64,000 bases of DNA from Mermis nigrescens (GCA_036768485.1 JAVLUZ010000154.1:40792851-40856850), one strand, 5' to 3'; numbered from the stretch's first letter, positions 11,776 to 24,517 are shown. Notes: generated by a model from the letters alone, not told the origin. A program made the numbers and translations.

Positions 11776-14700
11776 CTAAAAATAAATTAAATAAAGATAA
11801 CGCGTTATACGAGCATACGGGCAGCAAGAAATTTGGATGGTGCAAGATTTTTTGAAGGTCAAAAAATGGCCTTAAAAATGGTGGTATGGCGATAAAAACA
11901 CCATTTTTCGACGTTTCTCGTCAAGCACTATCCATTGGCATCAAAAACTGCGAAAAACGAAAAAATTTTCAAAAATTGAATTCTGGGGGGCATTTTGATT
12001 TCTGGGGTATTTGGCTTCGAGGCATACCCCCAAACCCCTTCCACGCCCAGGTGTGTATACGAGGACCAGCTTTACCACGGGCAATGTGAAACAAACGATA
12101 AACAGCGAGTACCTACTTATCTTTTCTGTTTATTTTTGTATTGATGACATTCAATTTTTTATTAGTTACAAATAATCAATCATTTTTCATTTGAATCGTG
12201 AGGGAATGGGCAGGCACGTAGTTGGCCTTCTGAATTTGAGGGGTACTAAAAATTTTTGAAGTCATATATCGCATCAAATAATAGTGCATAGGCAAAATTA
12301 ATGGTCTTTTTGAGCGTTTCTCAGCAAGCTCTAAACACTGGAAAGGATTAGTTTTTTAAAAATTTTAAAAATTTCATCTGATTTCAATCATATTCAAAAA
12401 ATAAGCTTTCACAAATGATTTCAGAAACATTATATCCGAGGCTCGACCTTTGTGTTTAACCTGTTTTGTATTCAATCGGTACCCATTGCAAAGAATAACA
12501 ATACGGAAAATAAATAAGTAATTCTGCGCAGAGCCCCAGAAAATTTTGACATACTCATCATGCCTTCCTCAAACTTGCGCTGGTTAGAAGACAAAAGTTA
12601 TACAAAAGAAAATTTTGGGATTAGCTCAAAAATGGGCTAAAAATTTATTCTAGTAGTCTTTCAAATGCGCTTCAAGAACTTTCAGCCTTTTCTCTGGGAG
12701 ACCCTTGCGCAAAATACTCGTATTTCCAAAATATGGGAGGACTAGTCCCGCTCAACCCCTCCAGATACGTGCCGGGGAATGGGCGCTGGATTCTAGGAAA
12801 AAAGATATTTGAGGAAAAGGTGAAGTGACGGCCACGTGCATACGTGTTCTTGAGGAAGGGGTTTGGGGGTATTGGCCATACATGGGCAGCGACCAAGTTC
12901 TAGGGGTCCGATGAGGCAAAATTGCCAAGAATAGCACCAAAATTCAATTCTGGAGGTCTAATGATTCTGGGGGGTTCCGCCGGATTCTCGAGGGGCCAGA
13001 CCCTGACACCAATGTGTGGTTTTGACCCTCCAGAACAGCCACTGACCCCCTAATTGCTGCGACCCCCCAGAATTATCGATTTTTCGTAAAAATTGTAAAA
13101 AGTGTGCCTTTTCAAGCGTTTTTAAGTCATGTTTGGCTCAAATGTCCTAAATTTTCGGCGCTTCGTACCCTAAGCACATTTTCTGACTATATTTTGTTCA
13201 ATGGAATCGATTTTTCTCTAATTTTTTCAGAATTTTTATGTGATTATGTTCTAAAAAACGAGCATTATCCGAAACGTCAAAAAAACAGAGTTTGTGGCGT
13301 GTACCCGTCGATTTTAGCCCAAAAACACTTTTTAAAACTTTTTTCAACCTGCCCCCAAAAAGTCCCATGCTGTACGTACACGTAGGCCACGTGACTTGTC
13401 AATTTCACCGGACATGAGAAAGGCACATAGTTTAAACAATGTGAAGTCGAACTTTGAGGAAAAGGCAAATCGCCAGTTTTGATGAAAATAAGTGAACAAT
13501 AGGCATACTGACTAAGAGTCAGTGAGGAAAAATTTTTTGTAGATACAAGGTTGAGAACAATCGAATCATTATTACTAAGAACGTGCACGCGGTTTGGACT
13601 CAAGCCAATTTCTTCATGCGTTTCGCGTAATGCCGTGTAAATAGGATCCCGATCGGACTTCTCACGCATTCCTAATGATAAAAGAGCATAAACTGATTTG
13701 AATCTGGAAAATTATCATGTACCTACGTTACTGAAATCATATGTACAATGTTTGCTATGTATTTGTGCTCATTTTCCTTAATGGGTTTATTAATTAATTG
13801 TTCTGTTAAATTAATTTATCAATTAATTAATGGAAGATTCTATCTAGATCTTGAATTTTATTACCCGCGCTTAGTTTTGGCTATTCTTTATTTACTTAAA
13901 GTATGCGAGTTTATATACGAGTATCTACATTTATTTATTATATTTATCTGAAGTACATATGCATTCGAGGTGTACACTGCAGTGTACAACGATATCCTTA
14001 CTTATGTAAGCCTATTTTTGGTAAGGATTGAGCAAGAGAGTATGCAGCAAGCCGCTGCATATAGAAACATATGAGACGGCCGCGCTTATCAATAATTTAT
14101 GATGAGCTTGTCTTGTCACATTAAAAATATAAACATCTACATGCTCATAAACAGCAGAAGCTATATAAACATTAAACTAAAATGAACATCAACTCATCAA
14201 AAATAAAAAGGCTGAGATATTAATATGATTGAATGACACATTTTGAAACATCAAATTCGATGAAAAATATACATTTACGCCTAGCACAGATCAAGTACAT
14301 TCATGTACATAAATAACCATACATACACGGGCAGCGCCCAAATTCTGCGGGGGAGGATCACGATCACGCGTGGGCGTAAGGAGGGAGAATTTAAGGAGGG
14401 GGGTATGCACCCCTCACAAGGCCGAATACCCCCAGAATTCAATTTTTAGAATTTTATGTTTTTTTCGCAATTTTTGATGCCAGTGGATAGTGCTCGATGA
14501 GAAATTTTGAAAAATGGTGTTCTTTTTCGCCATATCACCATGTTTAAGACCATTTTTTGACTTTTGAAATTGCATCACCACACCACCCCCCAAATTTCGG
14601 TGCTGCCCATGTACGGTCAGGATGGGTCAAATCGCCAAAAATGTTACTAAAAGTAGAATTCTGGGAGTCAACGGTAATCTGCGGGGGGTTTCAACTTCTG

Positions 14701-15403
14701 GGGTGGTGCAAACTCCCTTCCCCACGCCCATGTGTATGTATATGTATATAACTCGTATCGCATATAATGTATGTAGGGAGATGTTGCATGCAAGTCAGCG
14801 ACATTGCACTTGTGGCTTTCAGTCCCGATTTAAAAGGAACTTTAGAATCCAAAATCTGAAAGAGAGGTGAAATTCGGAAAGAAAATGGGAGATGAGCAGC
14901 GAGGATACCTACATAAATGATATTTGGAGGAAGTCTCACCTCGCGAAACTTTTTCGGTCCCCAGAATTTCTGCGCAAATAAATCGTAGAAAACGTTGTTT
15001 TTTAGCGATCTTATAATTCAAAAGATCATAACAGCCATTTTCGCTATATTTTAATTTCTCTGAAACTGCCTACTTACGGTGATAAGGTATACAACATTAA
15101 ACACATTTACTACACGATAGAATGAATTCCAAAATTCACGCTTAGGTCATAACGAAATCTACTGCTGCGCTTACCACCAGGAAAAGCAACTTGACCAGGG
15201 TATGTTTTAATTTTACTGGATCTAGCCGTCAACAGAATTTTAAGAGAAACATTATCGGCTGTAAAGAGTGGAACGAAAACAGCGGCGTAACCTTCGATCG
15301 ACTTGAATTGTTTTGTCAAATCGCTTTCAAAACTGCTAGAGTAAAAGTGGACTCGATTGTCTGATACTTTTAATCTTGTCTTCAGATCCAATAAATTCAG
15401 CAT
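11325..15403 (-). CDS. Nudix hydrolase, coenzyme A diphosphatase type (NUDT7/NUDT8-like), 3 exons
   Basis: The likely reaction is hydrolysis of CoA and acyl-CoAs to 3'-phosphoadenosine-5'-phosphate and (acyl)phosphopantetheine, in peroxisomes (NUDT7) or mitochondria (NUDT8). Exons are 15403-15175, 13671-13576 and 11775-11325, joined by GTAAGC and GTAATA donors and TTAG acceptors with matching phases. The product would be about 258 residues, as usual for the family. The substrate loop ending SSKIKTYPGQVAFPGG leads into a Nudix box at about residues 77-100 (REx2EExGx core RETHEEIGL). The box has the eight-residue spacing before RE seen in CoA diphosphatases rather than seven. Exon 3 needs one extra base in an A/T run at 11657-11660 to stay open, so the gene is either frameshifted or affected by a sequencing error. 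The C terminus (…KYFLQ) is not a peroxisomal SKL signal. The choice between NUDT7 and NUDT8 is unresolved. Confidence 0.88.
11814..12055 (+). mobile_element. M1-family MITE (about 240 bp) in intron 2 of the Nudix gene
   Basis: Shares the family core GGCCTTAAAAATGGTGGTATGG, the stretch CATCGAGCACTATCCATTGG in variant form, and the terminal CACGCCCAGGTGTG. Imperfect terminal inverted repeats (CATACGGGCAGC / CACGCCCAGGTGTG) mark the ends. The element stops about 40 bases from the exon 3 acceptor. Confidence 0.7.
13576..13671 (-). CDS. CoA diphosphatase exon 2 (Nudix box)
   Basis: 96 bases between the acceptor TTATCATTAG and the donor A|GTAATAATG. Encodes MREKSDRDPIYTALRE followed by THEEIGLSPNRVHVL. 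The glutamates of RETHEEIG are the metal ligands of the family. It enters and leaves in phase 1, which matches both neighbours. Confidence 0.87.
14318..14735 (-). mobile_element. M1-family MITEs, inverted and partial, in intron 1 of the Nudix gene
   Basis: 14368-14617 is a reverse-complement M1 copy (CGTGGGCGTAAGG ... GGTGCTGCCCATGTACGG). It is followed directly by a second, damaged forward half-copy up to the CCCACGCCCATGTGTA end. A further fragment lies to the left at 14318-14367. The structure is nested or compound. Confidence 0.6.
15175..15403 (-). CDS. CoA diphosphatase exon 1
   Basis: Encodes residues 1-76 plus one base of 77, from MLNLLDLKTRL to FPGG. The start is the only upstream Met in frame, at a position matching the family's N terminus. 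The donor is GG|GTAAGC at 15174. The exon ends one residue before the Nudix box proper. Confidence 0.85.
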
Positions 15404-15529
15404 TCTAAGCAGAGGAAAATCTATTCAGTTTTTGCAGGCATTGCAAATTAGGTCAACAGCGTCCAGTCTTGCAGCTTGTAAAAGTTTGAGCAATGAAGAT
15501 TTCATTCAACAAAAATTTCAGTAGGTATA

Positions 15530-16830
15530 CTAGCAAAGAAAAATGCTCCGATGGAACAAAAAAGATGAATATACTTGGAATTGTGGATTATTAAGGATGT
15601 AAAAGGAGGGGACTAGGAAAAATCTACCTAAAGTCGCAAAATCTGCTAGAAATCACACTTTCTCTAAGCAACGCAAAAAATCGAAGTATATTCTGCAGCC
15701 TCTAAAAAGTGTCTTTTTTAAATAATGTTCAAAGTTTCAGATAAGAGTGTATAAACGAAATCTGTGATGTTTATTTTTTTAAATTAATGGCAAGTAGCAA
15801 CGCTGACTAGCTTCGTATCCTGATCGATAGAAAATTAAGTGGTATTGTATTTAAAGTTGTTTTATTTTGTTCTGAGCATTAAAGCAAGCAAAGCAGGGGC
15901 CGATTGATTAGTGCACACAATCCTTAAGAGCATGCTAGTGTACATCTAGTCTGTTTCAAGTCAACTTAAGTGTTTCCTACTGTTTTAAACCATTCATTCA
16001 ATTGGCTTAGAAAGACACTTAGTTTACTCAACATCATTTCCCATAACTACTGCGTAGCTGATGTGCTGCTTTTTCAATCATTTTATGGTTAAATATTTAA
16101 TTTAATCTGTTGGCCGCAGAATATACTTCGATTTTTGCGTTGCTTAGAGAAAGTGTGATTTTTAGCAGATTTTGCGACTTTAGGTAGATTTTTCCTAGTC
16201 CCCTCCTTTTACATCCTTAATAATCCACAATTCCAAGTATATTCATCTTTTTTGTTCCATCGGAGCATTTTTCTTTGCTAGTACCCCGCTTTTAATTAGT
16301 ATGATTTGAGTACATCAGTCAGTAAACACATACAGTAACATGCCATTATAATGACAGCAGTCCAAGAACGCGGAAAGCAATACTGTTCTTAACATCAGCA
16401 TTATCCTTCTCAAACAAGACAACCTTACATTATTTTAACAGATCAAAGTTTTTCAGCATTAACTTTACGCAAATATCAAGTGTAAGGAACACTAACGCTC
16501 AGATTTGGAAGTAAAATAAATTTGTAGTATAAACTACATTTTAACAACAAATGATTAGTGCAAATTTCACACAACTACTAGGTGTAGAGAAAACTAATAG
16601 TCAGATTCTCAATTCTGATTTTACGTAGAACATTTTGAAAAAAATTAAGCTTCCGAAAGGCTCCAGAACAAGAGTTGAGTTAATAGGCAGTGTAAACTTT
16701 ACACAACCACAGAGTTTAAAGAAAATTTCAGTCGGATTCGTTATTCTGATATTACGATCAACATTTATGAAAAAATTAAGTCTCCACAATGGCCTAAGGA
16801 CAAATAAATATCAGATGTGTTAACGTAGAC
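15530..16830 (-). mobile_element. 2.8-kb repeat element, copy B, reversed and truncated
   Basis: 15530-16282 is the foldback module (ACTAGCAAAG ... CTTTGCTAGT, 753 bp). 16283-16830 is the reverse complement of the adjoining body seen at 9060-9602 and 23110-23728, including the CGCGGAAAGCAATA and TCAGTCAGTAAACACA blocks. The hairpin end of the element is missing, and homology stops near 16830. Confidence 0.6.
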
Positions 16831-17719
16831 TCAAGCTACGTTCACTTCGCTTACTTAACCCGAATCTCAAGCTTATGCGCTCACACGGGGGTTCTCGGCC
16901 TTTTTAGGAGGTCGATCACCAGCCGGCAATTCAGGGGTAAGCGGCCCGGCCTATTCAAGGTAGCCCGTCCCTCTACGCACGCATCTAGTGAAACTTACTC
17001 ACTTAACCCCTTTGAGATTAAGTACCTACCTAATTAAAGTAAGTTCCCCGGAAACCTAATTGAGGGCTCAAAAAGATTATTATTTAACTTGTTTTGGACC
17101 GAATTCCGGTGCTTGAAAATATTAAGGGTTCCTAAGTATAGTGTAGCACAAGGACAGAATTCAACAGCACGGAAATTCAACCGAGCCCAGCATCGTTAAT
17201 TAAATAATTAATTTTTACAATATTTTTCGGACAGAAAAATTATGAAGCAATTAAAAAGCGACAGCATGGAGGATACATGCTGCTGACCGTCGTGTTACGC
17301 TAATCGGGCAAAATCAAACAATGTAATTAAACAAGGGCACAAAGCCCTGCCAAAGGCATACAACAACTGATGCCAATTGGCACAAACACGAATGATTAAA
17401 AACAAAGCGTACGGCGAAAAGAAGCGCGCACATTACGCAGGAAAACTAACAGACGAGTTCTGCAGCCAAGCAGGTAAAAAGGCACGTACGGAGTCTGCTC
17501 ATGTACGGCGACGAAAAGAAAAAAGATACGCTCAGCGCGGAAGCTGGCGGAGAGGCTCTCAGGCTCAAAAACTAATTGTTAAATGTAAAATCTTAAAGTG
17601 CCGTCAAAACTGCGCTCGCACGCAGTTTTAACTGATGCGGAAAAAGAGGCGTAACAACACGAACCAAGAGATGAAAAGGATCTATGAATACGACAATAGG
17701 CCTATGGGCAAAAGCTTAC
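16830..17719. other. Moderately GC-rich unassigned stretch, possible retroelement remnant
   Basis: Base composition changes here to a more balanced one, with blocks such as CGCTCACACGGGGGTTC and GCGGCCCGGCCTATTC. A short very basic frame (17377-17631, many Lys/Arg) has no recognisable domain. Part of 16990-17060 weakly resembles 48000-48070 in reverse complement. This may be a decayed LTR or 5' region, but I cannot show it. Confidence 0.25.
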
Positions 17720-17727
17720 GGTAAAGG

Positions 17728-17907
17728 CAGTGGTGGATCTAGGATTTTCCTAAGGGGGGCGGTACCCCTAAGGGGGCGGAACCCTGACTTGGGCGGAAAA
17801 TTAGCCGTTTTAACCCGAAAATCGCTAAAAATCGCTTAAAAATGCTTAATTTTGCGCACTTTTTTGGGCCAATGGGGGAGGCGGCCGCCCCCCTAAATCC
17901 GCCCCTG
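17728..17907. mobile_element. hAT-type MITE, 180 bp, with 8-bp target duplication
   Basis: The termini CAGTGGTGGATCTAG and CTAAATCCGCCCCTG are inverted repeats of the CAGKGGYGGAT type. They are flanked by GGTAAAGG (17720-17727) and AGTAAAGG (17908-17915), an 8-bp target duplication with one mismatch. There is no coding capacity. The GC-rich ends and short AT-rich core fit a deletion derivative of a hAT transposon. Confidence 0.78.
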
Positions 17908-18159
17908 AGTAAAGGTATGTACAAACGAGACAGGCACAAATATGAGACACACACATATGATCTTTTAACACACGTAAGATATGATAACACACATACCAAT
18001 TCGTACTCAAGTCGCATTAAGCCCGAGTACCCATTTTCCTATCCCGGATTTTGATTGAAAATATGTGTGGGAATGGAATGAAAAATATGATAATTTTTAG
18101 GGGAAGGTGGTCCCGGGCGACTCACTTAAGCGTTGCGCTTAACGGTCGTGTACGTGCGT

Positions 18160-20112
18160 ATGGAAATTGAGTACAAGAATGTACATACATCTGGGGCAAT
18201 CAATCGGTTTTTTTTCATCTGTTTCAAAAAAACCCAAACCGATTTTTTTTCCCAAAAATTTTTCCAGTGTAAAGTTTACAAACATAAGTTTGGCACATAC
18301 AAACGTACTACAATCAAAGGCCTACAAACTGGCCCAAACCGAATTTATTTACACTCCACTTTCTCTGTTCAGAAGTCGGGAGAGGTCGAATAGGATAAAA
18401 ATAAAGTACTTTTTAAGGGGTGGCGAACAAAAATATGGACAAGCACGTATTTTTCACTGTCCACCACATTGTAAACTTTAAAAATCTGAACCGAACGCCC
18501 CATTGAGTGTAAATAAATTCGGTTTGGGCCAGTTTGTAGCCCTTTGATTGTAGTACGTTTGTATGTGCCAAACTTATGTTCCGCGAAATATTTGATATGA
18601 TTTACCAATTAAATACGAAAAAACCTCTTTTTTTCGCCTATTTTACACCTCAGATTTCGAACTTTACACCCCCATAAACAACTCAATATTACGTTTTTTT
18701 GAACGCGGTTTGCTTCGACGTGTAGCCCTCAAAAGTTACTTTATATTTATCTATTTAAATTATCTTAACTCATAACCGAAAAAGTTGGCAGAGAAATCTT
18801 GGACAAAATCTGTTTTTTTACTCATTCACTAGAATGTAAAGTTTAAACCCCTGGTACTGTGTATTAATTTTAGAAAAGTTTGAAGGTCAGATTCGTTATT
18901 CTGACCTCACAGAGAACATTTTTAAAAAAATTTATTATCCACGACGCTCTGGGCGGAAAAAATTTTTTCAGTGTAAAGTTTACACCTGCACTAATAATGC
19001 AATATTGATTGTAAAGAAACAAAATAAATTTTGACGTGTAGCGCTTAAGACGAGGCAGATTTTAAAGGTAGTTACCACGTTCTTCCTACTAAGTGGAGAA
19101 TATGGCAGGGAAAAAATATTTTTTGTCTCAGACTCTTTACAATAAACCGCCTCTAAATTCGAAAATATTACTTTTTAAGAAAAAATAAAAAAGTTTCTCC
19201 TAGATTTTATAACCGTCTACCTTTTGAAACCAATCAGACTGCATAGAATGTAAAACTGAGTTAGATATGCTCTTGCACATGAAAACAGTAAAAAACCGTC
19301 TAATTTACACTCCTGTGCAACAACCAATGAGTGTAAAGAAATTTTAAGACCAGATTCGTAACCTACTAATTAGGGAAAACATTTTTTAAAAAAATTCATC
19401 ATCCACGACGCTATGGGCGGGAAAAATGTTTTCAGTGTAAAGTTTACACTTGCACTAATAACGCAATATTGATTGTAAAAAAACAAAATAAATTTTGACG
19501 TGTAGCGCTTGGGACGAGGCACATTTTAAGGGTAGTTACCACGTTTTGTCTACCAAGTTGAGAATATGGCAGCGAAAAATTTTTTGTCCCAGACTCTTTA
19601 CAATAAACCGCCTCTAAATTCGAGAATATTACTTTTGAAAAAAAATTAAAAAAAGTCACCCCTAGATTTTTCAACCGTCTACATTTTGAAACCAATCAGA
19701 CTGCATAGAATGTAAAACTGAGTTAGATATGCTTGGCCACATGAAAACTGTAAAAAAACCGTCTAATTTACACTCCTGTGCAACAACCAATGAGTGTAAA
19801 GAAATTTTAAGACCAGATTCGTAATCTACTGATTAGGGAAAACATTTTAAAAAAAATTGGCCCTCCGCAAATTATTTGAATTTTTGGTGTAAACTTTACA
19901 CACTCACGACGCGCTCGGTATTGAGTGTAAACAAGAAAAAAAATGGGGGCACTAAGTTTTTTTATTATCTACCTTTTAAAAAAACCGCACCTCTCAGATC
20001 TGTGCCGTTATAGCTGTGAGGGGGGACACAAATTTCGCACTCGCAGTGAAAAACATATAAGAAAAAAGGATGGCCAAGTATATTATAGGTAGCGCTATCG
20101 CGCTACCTATGA
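18160..20112 (-). mobile_element. 2.8-kb family element, reversed, with internal tandem and foldback blocks
   Basis: The hairpin terminus is on the minus strand at 20112 (TCATAGGTAGCGC, preceded by A). The body runs leftward. It contains two tandem units of about 470 bases (18885-19355 and 19345-19835) with the AGTGTAAAGTTTACAC core. A foldback follows whose arms (18285-18354 and 18506-18577, sharing ACAAACTGGCCCAAACCGAA) enclose about 150 bases. The foldback module end was not found. Confidence 0.55.
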
Positions 20113-20270
20113 TAATAAGTAGGCACCTATTTATTTTTAGGTGCACACAAGTCCACATTAGATTGTTTATTGTAGAAACATAAATTTTGCATCTATATTC
20201 AATGAACAGATAGTTTATTGTAGAAATGTAAATTACGCACCCATATTCAATGAACAACCAGAAGTGATTA
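20113..20270. repeat. 158-bp spacer between two head-to-head repeat ends, with a ~50-bp tandem duplication
   Basis: Lies between two oppositely oriented TCATAGGTAGCGC termini. It holds two copies of a GTTTATTGTAGAAA ... ATATTCAATGAACA unit (about 20165-20210 and 20213-20260). Together with its flanks it forms the centre of a palindrome of more than 2 kb. Confidence 0.55.
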
Positions 20271-21415
20271 TCATAGGTAGCGCGATAGCGCTACCTATAA
20301 TATACTTGGCCATCCTTTTTTCTTATATGTTTAGTACAGCGAGTGCGAAATTCGTGCCCCCCTCCGCACAGCAACAACGGCACACACCTGGGACGTGCGG
20401 TTTTCTTTAATCGATGACTAATTTAAAAAAAATTCGATGCCCGTCTTTTTTTGTTTACACCAACTACCGAGTTAGCAATGAGTGTGTAAAGTGTAAACCG
20501 AAAAATCATCTAATTTGCGGAGGGCCAATGTTTTTTAAATGTTGCCCCGAGTTGTAGATTGCGAATCTGAACTTAAAATTTCTTTTTACTCAATAGATGT
20601 TACACAAAAGTGTAAAGTATACGTGTTTTTTACTCTTTGCGTGTCCTCCAGCTTATCTAAGTCAATTTTGGTTTCTGTGCAGTCCAATTAGTTTTATAAT
20701 ATAGACGCTTGCAATATCTCAAAACCAAATTTGTTTTTCTCTTTTAACGCAATATTTCTTGATCTGCGATCGCTTTAGTGTAAAGGGTTCGAGACGAAAA
20801 ACAAAATTTTTCCAACTACTCCGCTAAGTAGGCGGATTGTGCTTAAAATGTGCCCTGACCTTAGCGTTACAGATCCTAGTTTATTTTGTTTCTATACACC
20901 CAATATTGCAGTATTAGCACAAGTGTAAAGTTTACATCGAGAAGCATTTTTCCGCCCAGAGCATTGGGCATCAAACATTAAGCGGAGGACCAATTTTTTT
21001 AAAAAATGTTGCCCCTCAGTTGTAGATTACGAATCTGACCTTAAAATTTCTTTACACTCAATGGTTGTTGCACAAAAGTGTAAAGTGTACGTGTTTGTTA
21101 CTCTTTGTGTATGGCACAGCTTATCTAACTCAATTTTGCTTTCTATGCAGTCCAATCAGTTCTATAATGTAGAGGGTTACAATATCTCGAGGAAACATTT
21201 TTTCTCTCTTTTGATGCAATATTTCTTGATCTGTGATCGTTTTAGTGCAAAGGGTTCGAGGTGAAAGACGAAATTTTTTCAGCTACTCCGCTAAGTAGGC
21301 GGAACATGCTAATCATGCTTAAAATGTGCCCTGAACTTAGCGTTACAGATCCTAGTTTATTTTGCTTCTATACACCCAATATTGCGTTATTAGCACAAGT
21401 GTAAAGTACAATATT
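20271..21415 (+). mobile_element. 2.8-kb family element, forward, right arm of the palindrome, truncated
   Basis: Starts TCATAGGTAGCGCGATAG after A; the 9-bp stem AGGTAGCGC / GCGCTACCT is perfect here. It mirrors 18885-20112, including two tandem units (20525-20990 and 20995-21415) with GAGGGCCAATGTTTTTTAAA and CTACTCCGCTAAGTAGGCGG. It ends abruptly at a GTGTAAAG motif, with no foldback module. Confidence 0.55.
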
Positions 21416-21685
21416 TCATTAGTGACTAAGTATTAAAATCCGCCGATTTGAGATTCGTGCAAGTGGCTGACGTAACCGTCATCGCGTATGGATTTAAAGA
21501 AAGAGTAATGGGTTCAAATCTTCTGAATACTGACTTTTTTCATTTTTTAAATTCTTCTGGCAAAACCATGCACTTCATTTGACTTACTCTTCTATTTAGA
21601 TTAAGTAATCCGCTGACTTCTTCATTTATCGTTTTGTAAAATTCCAAATTTATGTTTACTATATTATTTTAGGGTCAGTATTTAA

Positions 21686-24517
21686 TCATAGGTAGCGCGT
21701 TAGCGCGTACCTATATATACTTGGGTACCCTTAACACCTGTGCACCCCCTACAGCTATAACGGGACACATCTGGGAGGTGCGGTTTTTTTAGAAGAGATA
21801 ATAAAAAAATTCACTGCCTGTCTTTTTTTGTTTTTCTTTACACTCAAAACTGACAGTGTAAAGAAGGTGTAAAGTTTTGGCGTAACGTTATTATACAGCG
21901 AATTTCGGGGGTTTTTACCGGGCTCGTGGACAACTCAGTATTGACTCTTCAAACAATTTAATGGCATAGATTTGTAGAGGGAGGAATTCTACAGATAATG
22001 CTCCTTTTGTTTTTTTGAATTTCGTCTTAGTTCCCGAATGGGAATGTAAAGAGTGCGTAAATCTGGGGGGTGAAAAGACACATATTGGTCGAGTTTTCGA
22101 CTTGTTTATGTCTGCCAACAACTCCGGTTATGAGTTTTAAGAAATTTTTTCTGACAGGAATGTATTACGGATCAAGGGCTATCTTGTGCTTACCAGCAAA
22201 CTTTTTTGCAGTCAATACGCAATTAGTAACAGGGGTTTAAACTTTACACTCCAGTGGATGAGTAAAAAACCAGATTTTGTCCAAGATTTCTCTGCCAACT
22301 TTTCAATTATGAGTTCGGATGAATTGAATAAAATAGATATAAGGTAACTCCTAAGAGCTACACGTCGAAGCAAGCCGCGTTCAAAAAAGCCTAATATTGA
22401 GTTGTTTATAGAGGTGTAAAGTTCGAAATCTGTGGCGTAAAATGGCCGAAAAAACAGGTTTATTTCGTATTTTGATTGGTAAATCATATCAAATATTTTG
22501 CGTAACATAAGTTTGGCAGATACAAACGTACTACAATCAAAGGGCTACAAACTGGCCCAATCCGAGTTTATTAACACTCAATGGGGCGTTACGTTCAGAT
22601 TTTTAACGTTTACAATGTGGTGGACAGTGGAAAATACAGCTTTGTCCATTTTTTTTGTTTGCCACTTTCTCTGTTCAGAAGTCGGGCGAGTTCGAATAGG
22701 ATAAAAATGAAGTACTTTCTAAGGGGTACGCGTCACAGCGAATTGCGTTTGTTTACAGCAATATTTAGCTTTTTCGGGAGGTGTAAAGTCAAAAAAATGG
22801 GAGTTAAACGTGTTTCTGTCTTGTTTTTTTCTGCCAAGTTCTGGGTTATGAGTCTGGACTTCTAATCTCAAGTCTAAAAATGAACCAGAAACCTAATGTG
22901 ATACACCAGTTAGTTTGCACTCAACAGTGGAGTAAAGTGGTTTACATCTGATATTTATTTGTCCTCGGGCCATTGTGGAGACTTTAATTTTTTCATAAAT
23001 GTTGATCGTAATATCAGAGTAATATCAGAATTACGAATCCGACTGAAATTTCCTTTACACTCTGTGGTTGTGTAAAGTTTACACTGCATATTAACTTTAG
23101 TTCTAGAGCCTTGCAGAAGCTTGACTTTTTCTAGTCTTAAAATGTACCAGGAATCAAATGTGAGATGCCAGTTGAGCGCGTTTGCTTACACTCAACAGTG
23201 GTTTGAAGTATTTTACAACTGATGTTTATTTGTTCTCGGGTTATTGTGGAGGCTCAATTTTTTATCAGAGTAATATTAGAATTACGAATCCGACTAAAAT
23301 CTTCTTTACACTCTGTGGTTGTGTTAAGTTTACACTGCATATTAGCTTTAGTTCTAGAGCCTTGCAGAAGCTTATTTTTTTCAAAATGCCCTACGTAAAA
23401 TCAGAACTGGGAATCTGACTGTTAGTTTTCTGTACACCTAGTAGTAGTGTAAAGTTTGCACTATTCATTTGTTGTTAACATGTACTATATACTACAAATT
23501 TATTTTACTTCCAAATCAGAGCGTTAGTGTTCCTTACACTTTATATTTGCATAAAGTTTATGCAGAAAAGCTTCGATCTGTTTAAATATTGTCTTGTTCA
23601 AAAAGGATAATGCTGATGTTAAGAACAATATTGTTTTCCGCGTTCTTGGACTGCTGTCATTATTGTGGCATGTTACTGTATGTGTTTACTGACTGATGTA
23701 CTCAAATCATGCTAATTAAAAGTAGGGTACTAGCAAAGAAAAATGCTCCGATGGAACAAAAAAGATGAATATACTTGGAATTGTGGATTATTAAGGATGT
23801 AAAAGGAGGGGACTAGGAAAAAGCTACCCAAAGTCGCAAAATCTGCTAAAAATCACACTTTGTCTAAGCAACGCAAAAAATCGAAGTATATTCTGCGGCC
23901 CCTAAAAAGTGTCTTTTTTGAATAATTTTCAAAGTTTCAGATAAGAGTGTATAAACGAAATCAGTTTACTTCTTTTAAATTGCTGGCAAGTCGCAACGCT
24001 GACTAGCTTCGTATCATGATCGATAGAAAACCAAGTGGTATTGTATTTAAAGTTGTTTTATTTTGTTTATGAGCATTAGCAAGCAAAGCAGAGGCCGATT
24101 GATTAGTGCAAACAATCCTCACGGGCATGCTAGTGTACCTATGTACATTTAGTCTGTTTCAAGTCAACTTACGCGTTTCCTACTGTTTTAATCAACAATT
24201 TCTTCAATTGTCTCGGATGCATCGATGTTTGCTATTTCATTCAATTGGCTTATAAAGACTGTTAGTTTACTCAATATCATTTCCCATACCTACCGCATAG
24301 CTGGTTTTTCAATCATTTTTATGGTTAAATATTTATTTTAATCTGTCGGCCGCAAAATATACTTCGATTTTTTGCGTTGCTTAGAGAAAGTGATTTTTAG
24401 CAGATTTTGCGACTTTAGGTAGCTTTTTCCTAGTCCCCTCCTTTCACATCCTTAATAATCCACAATGCCAAGTATATTCATCTTTTTTGTTCCATCGGAG
24501 CATTTTTCTTTGCTAGT
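21686..24517 (+). mobile_element. 2.8-kb repeat element, complete copy C
   Basis: The left terminus TCATAGGTAGCGCG is preceded by A; the right terminus ...CTTTGCTAG is followed by T. The body (21686-23728) aligns with copy A throughout. The foldback module is 23729-24517 (789 bp), with arms of about 175 bases carrying CTCCGATGGAACAAAAAAGA and AGTCGCAAAATCTGCTA. Its length of 2.83 kb matches copy A at 2.81 kb. No protein is encoded. Its right edge lies about 570 bases from the stop codon of the dehydratase gene. Confidence 0.6.

Noticed and set aside
17377..17631. 84-residue very basic frame
   Set aside because: No domain, no homologous copy in the window, and the region looks like repeat remnant; mentioned only as an unassigned stretch.
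21440..21560. Possible tRNA-derived SINE head (GTGGCTGACGTAACC and GGGTTCAAATCT resemble A and B boxes)
   Set aside because: Only loose matches to both boxes, no clear cloverleaf, no second copy and no target duplication.
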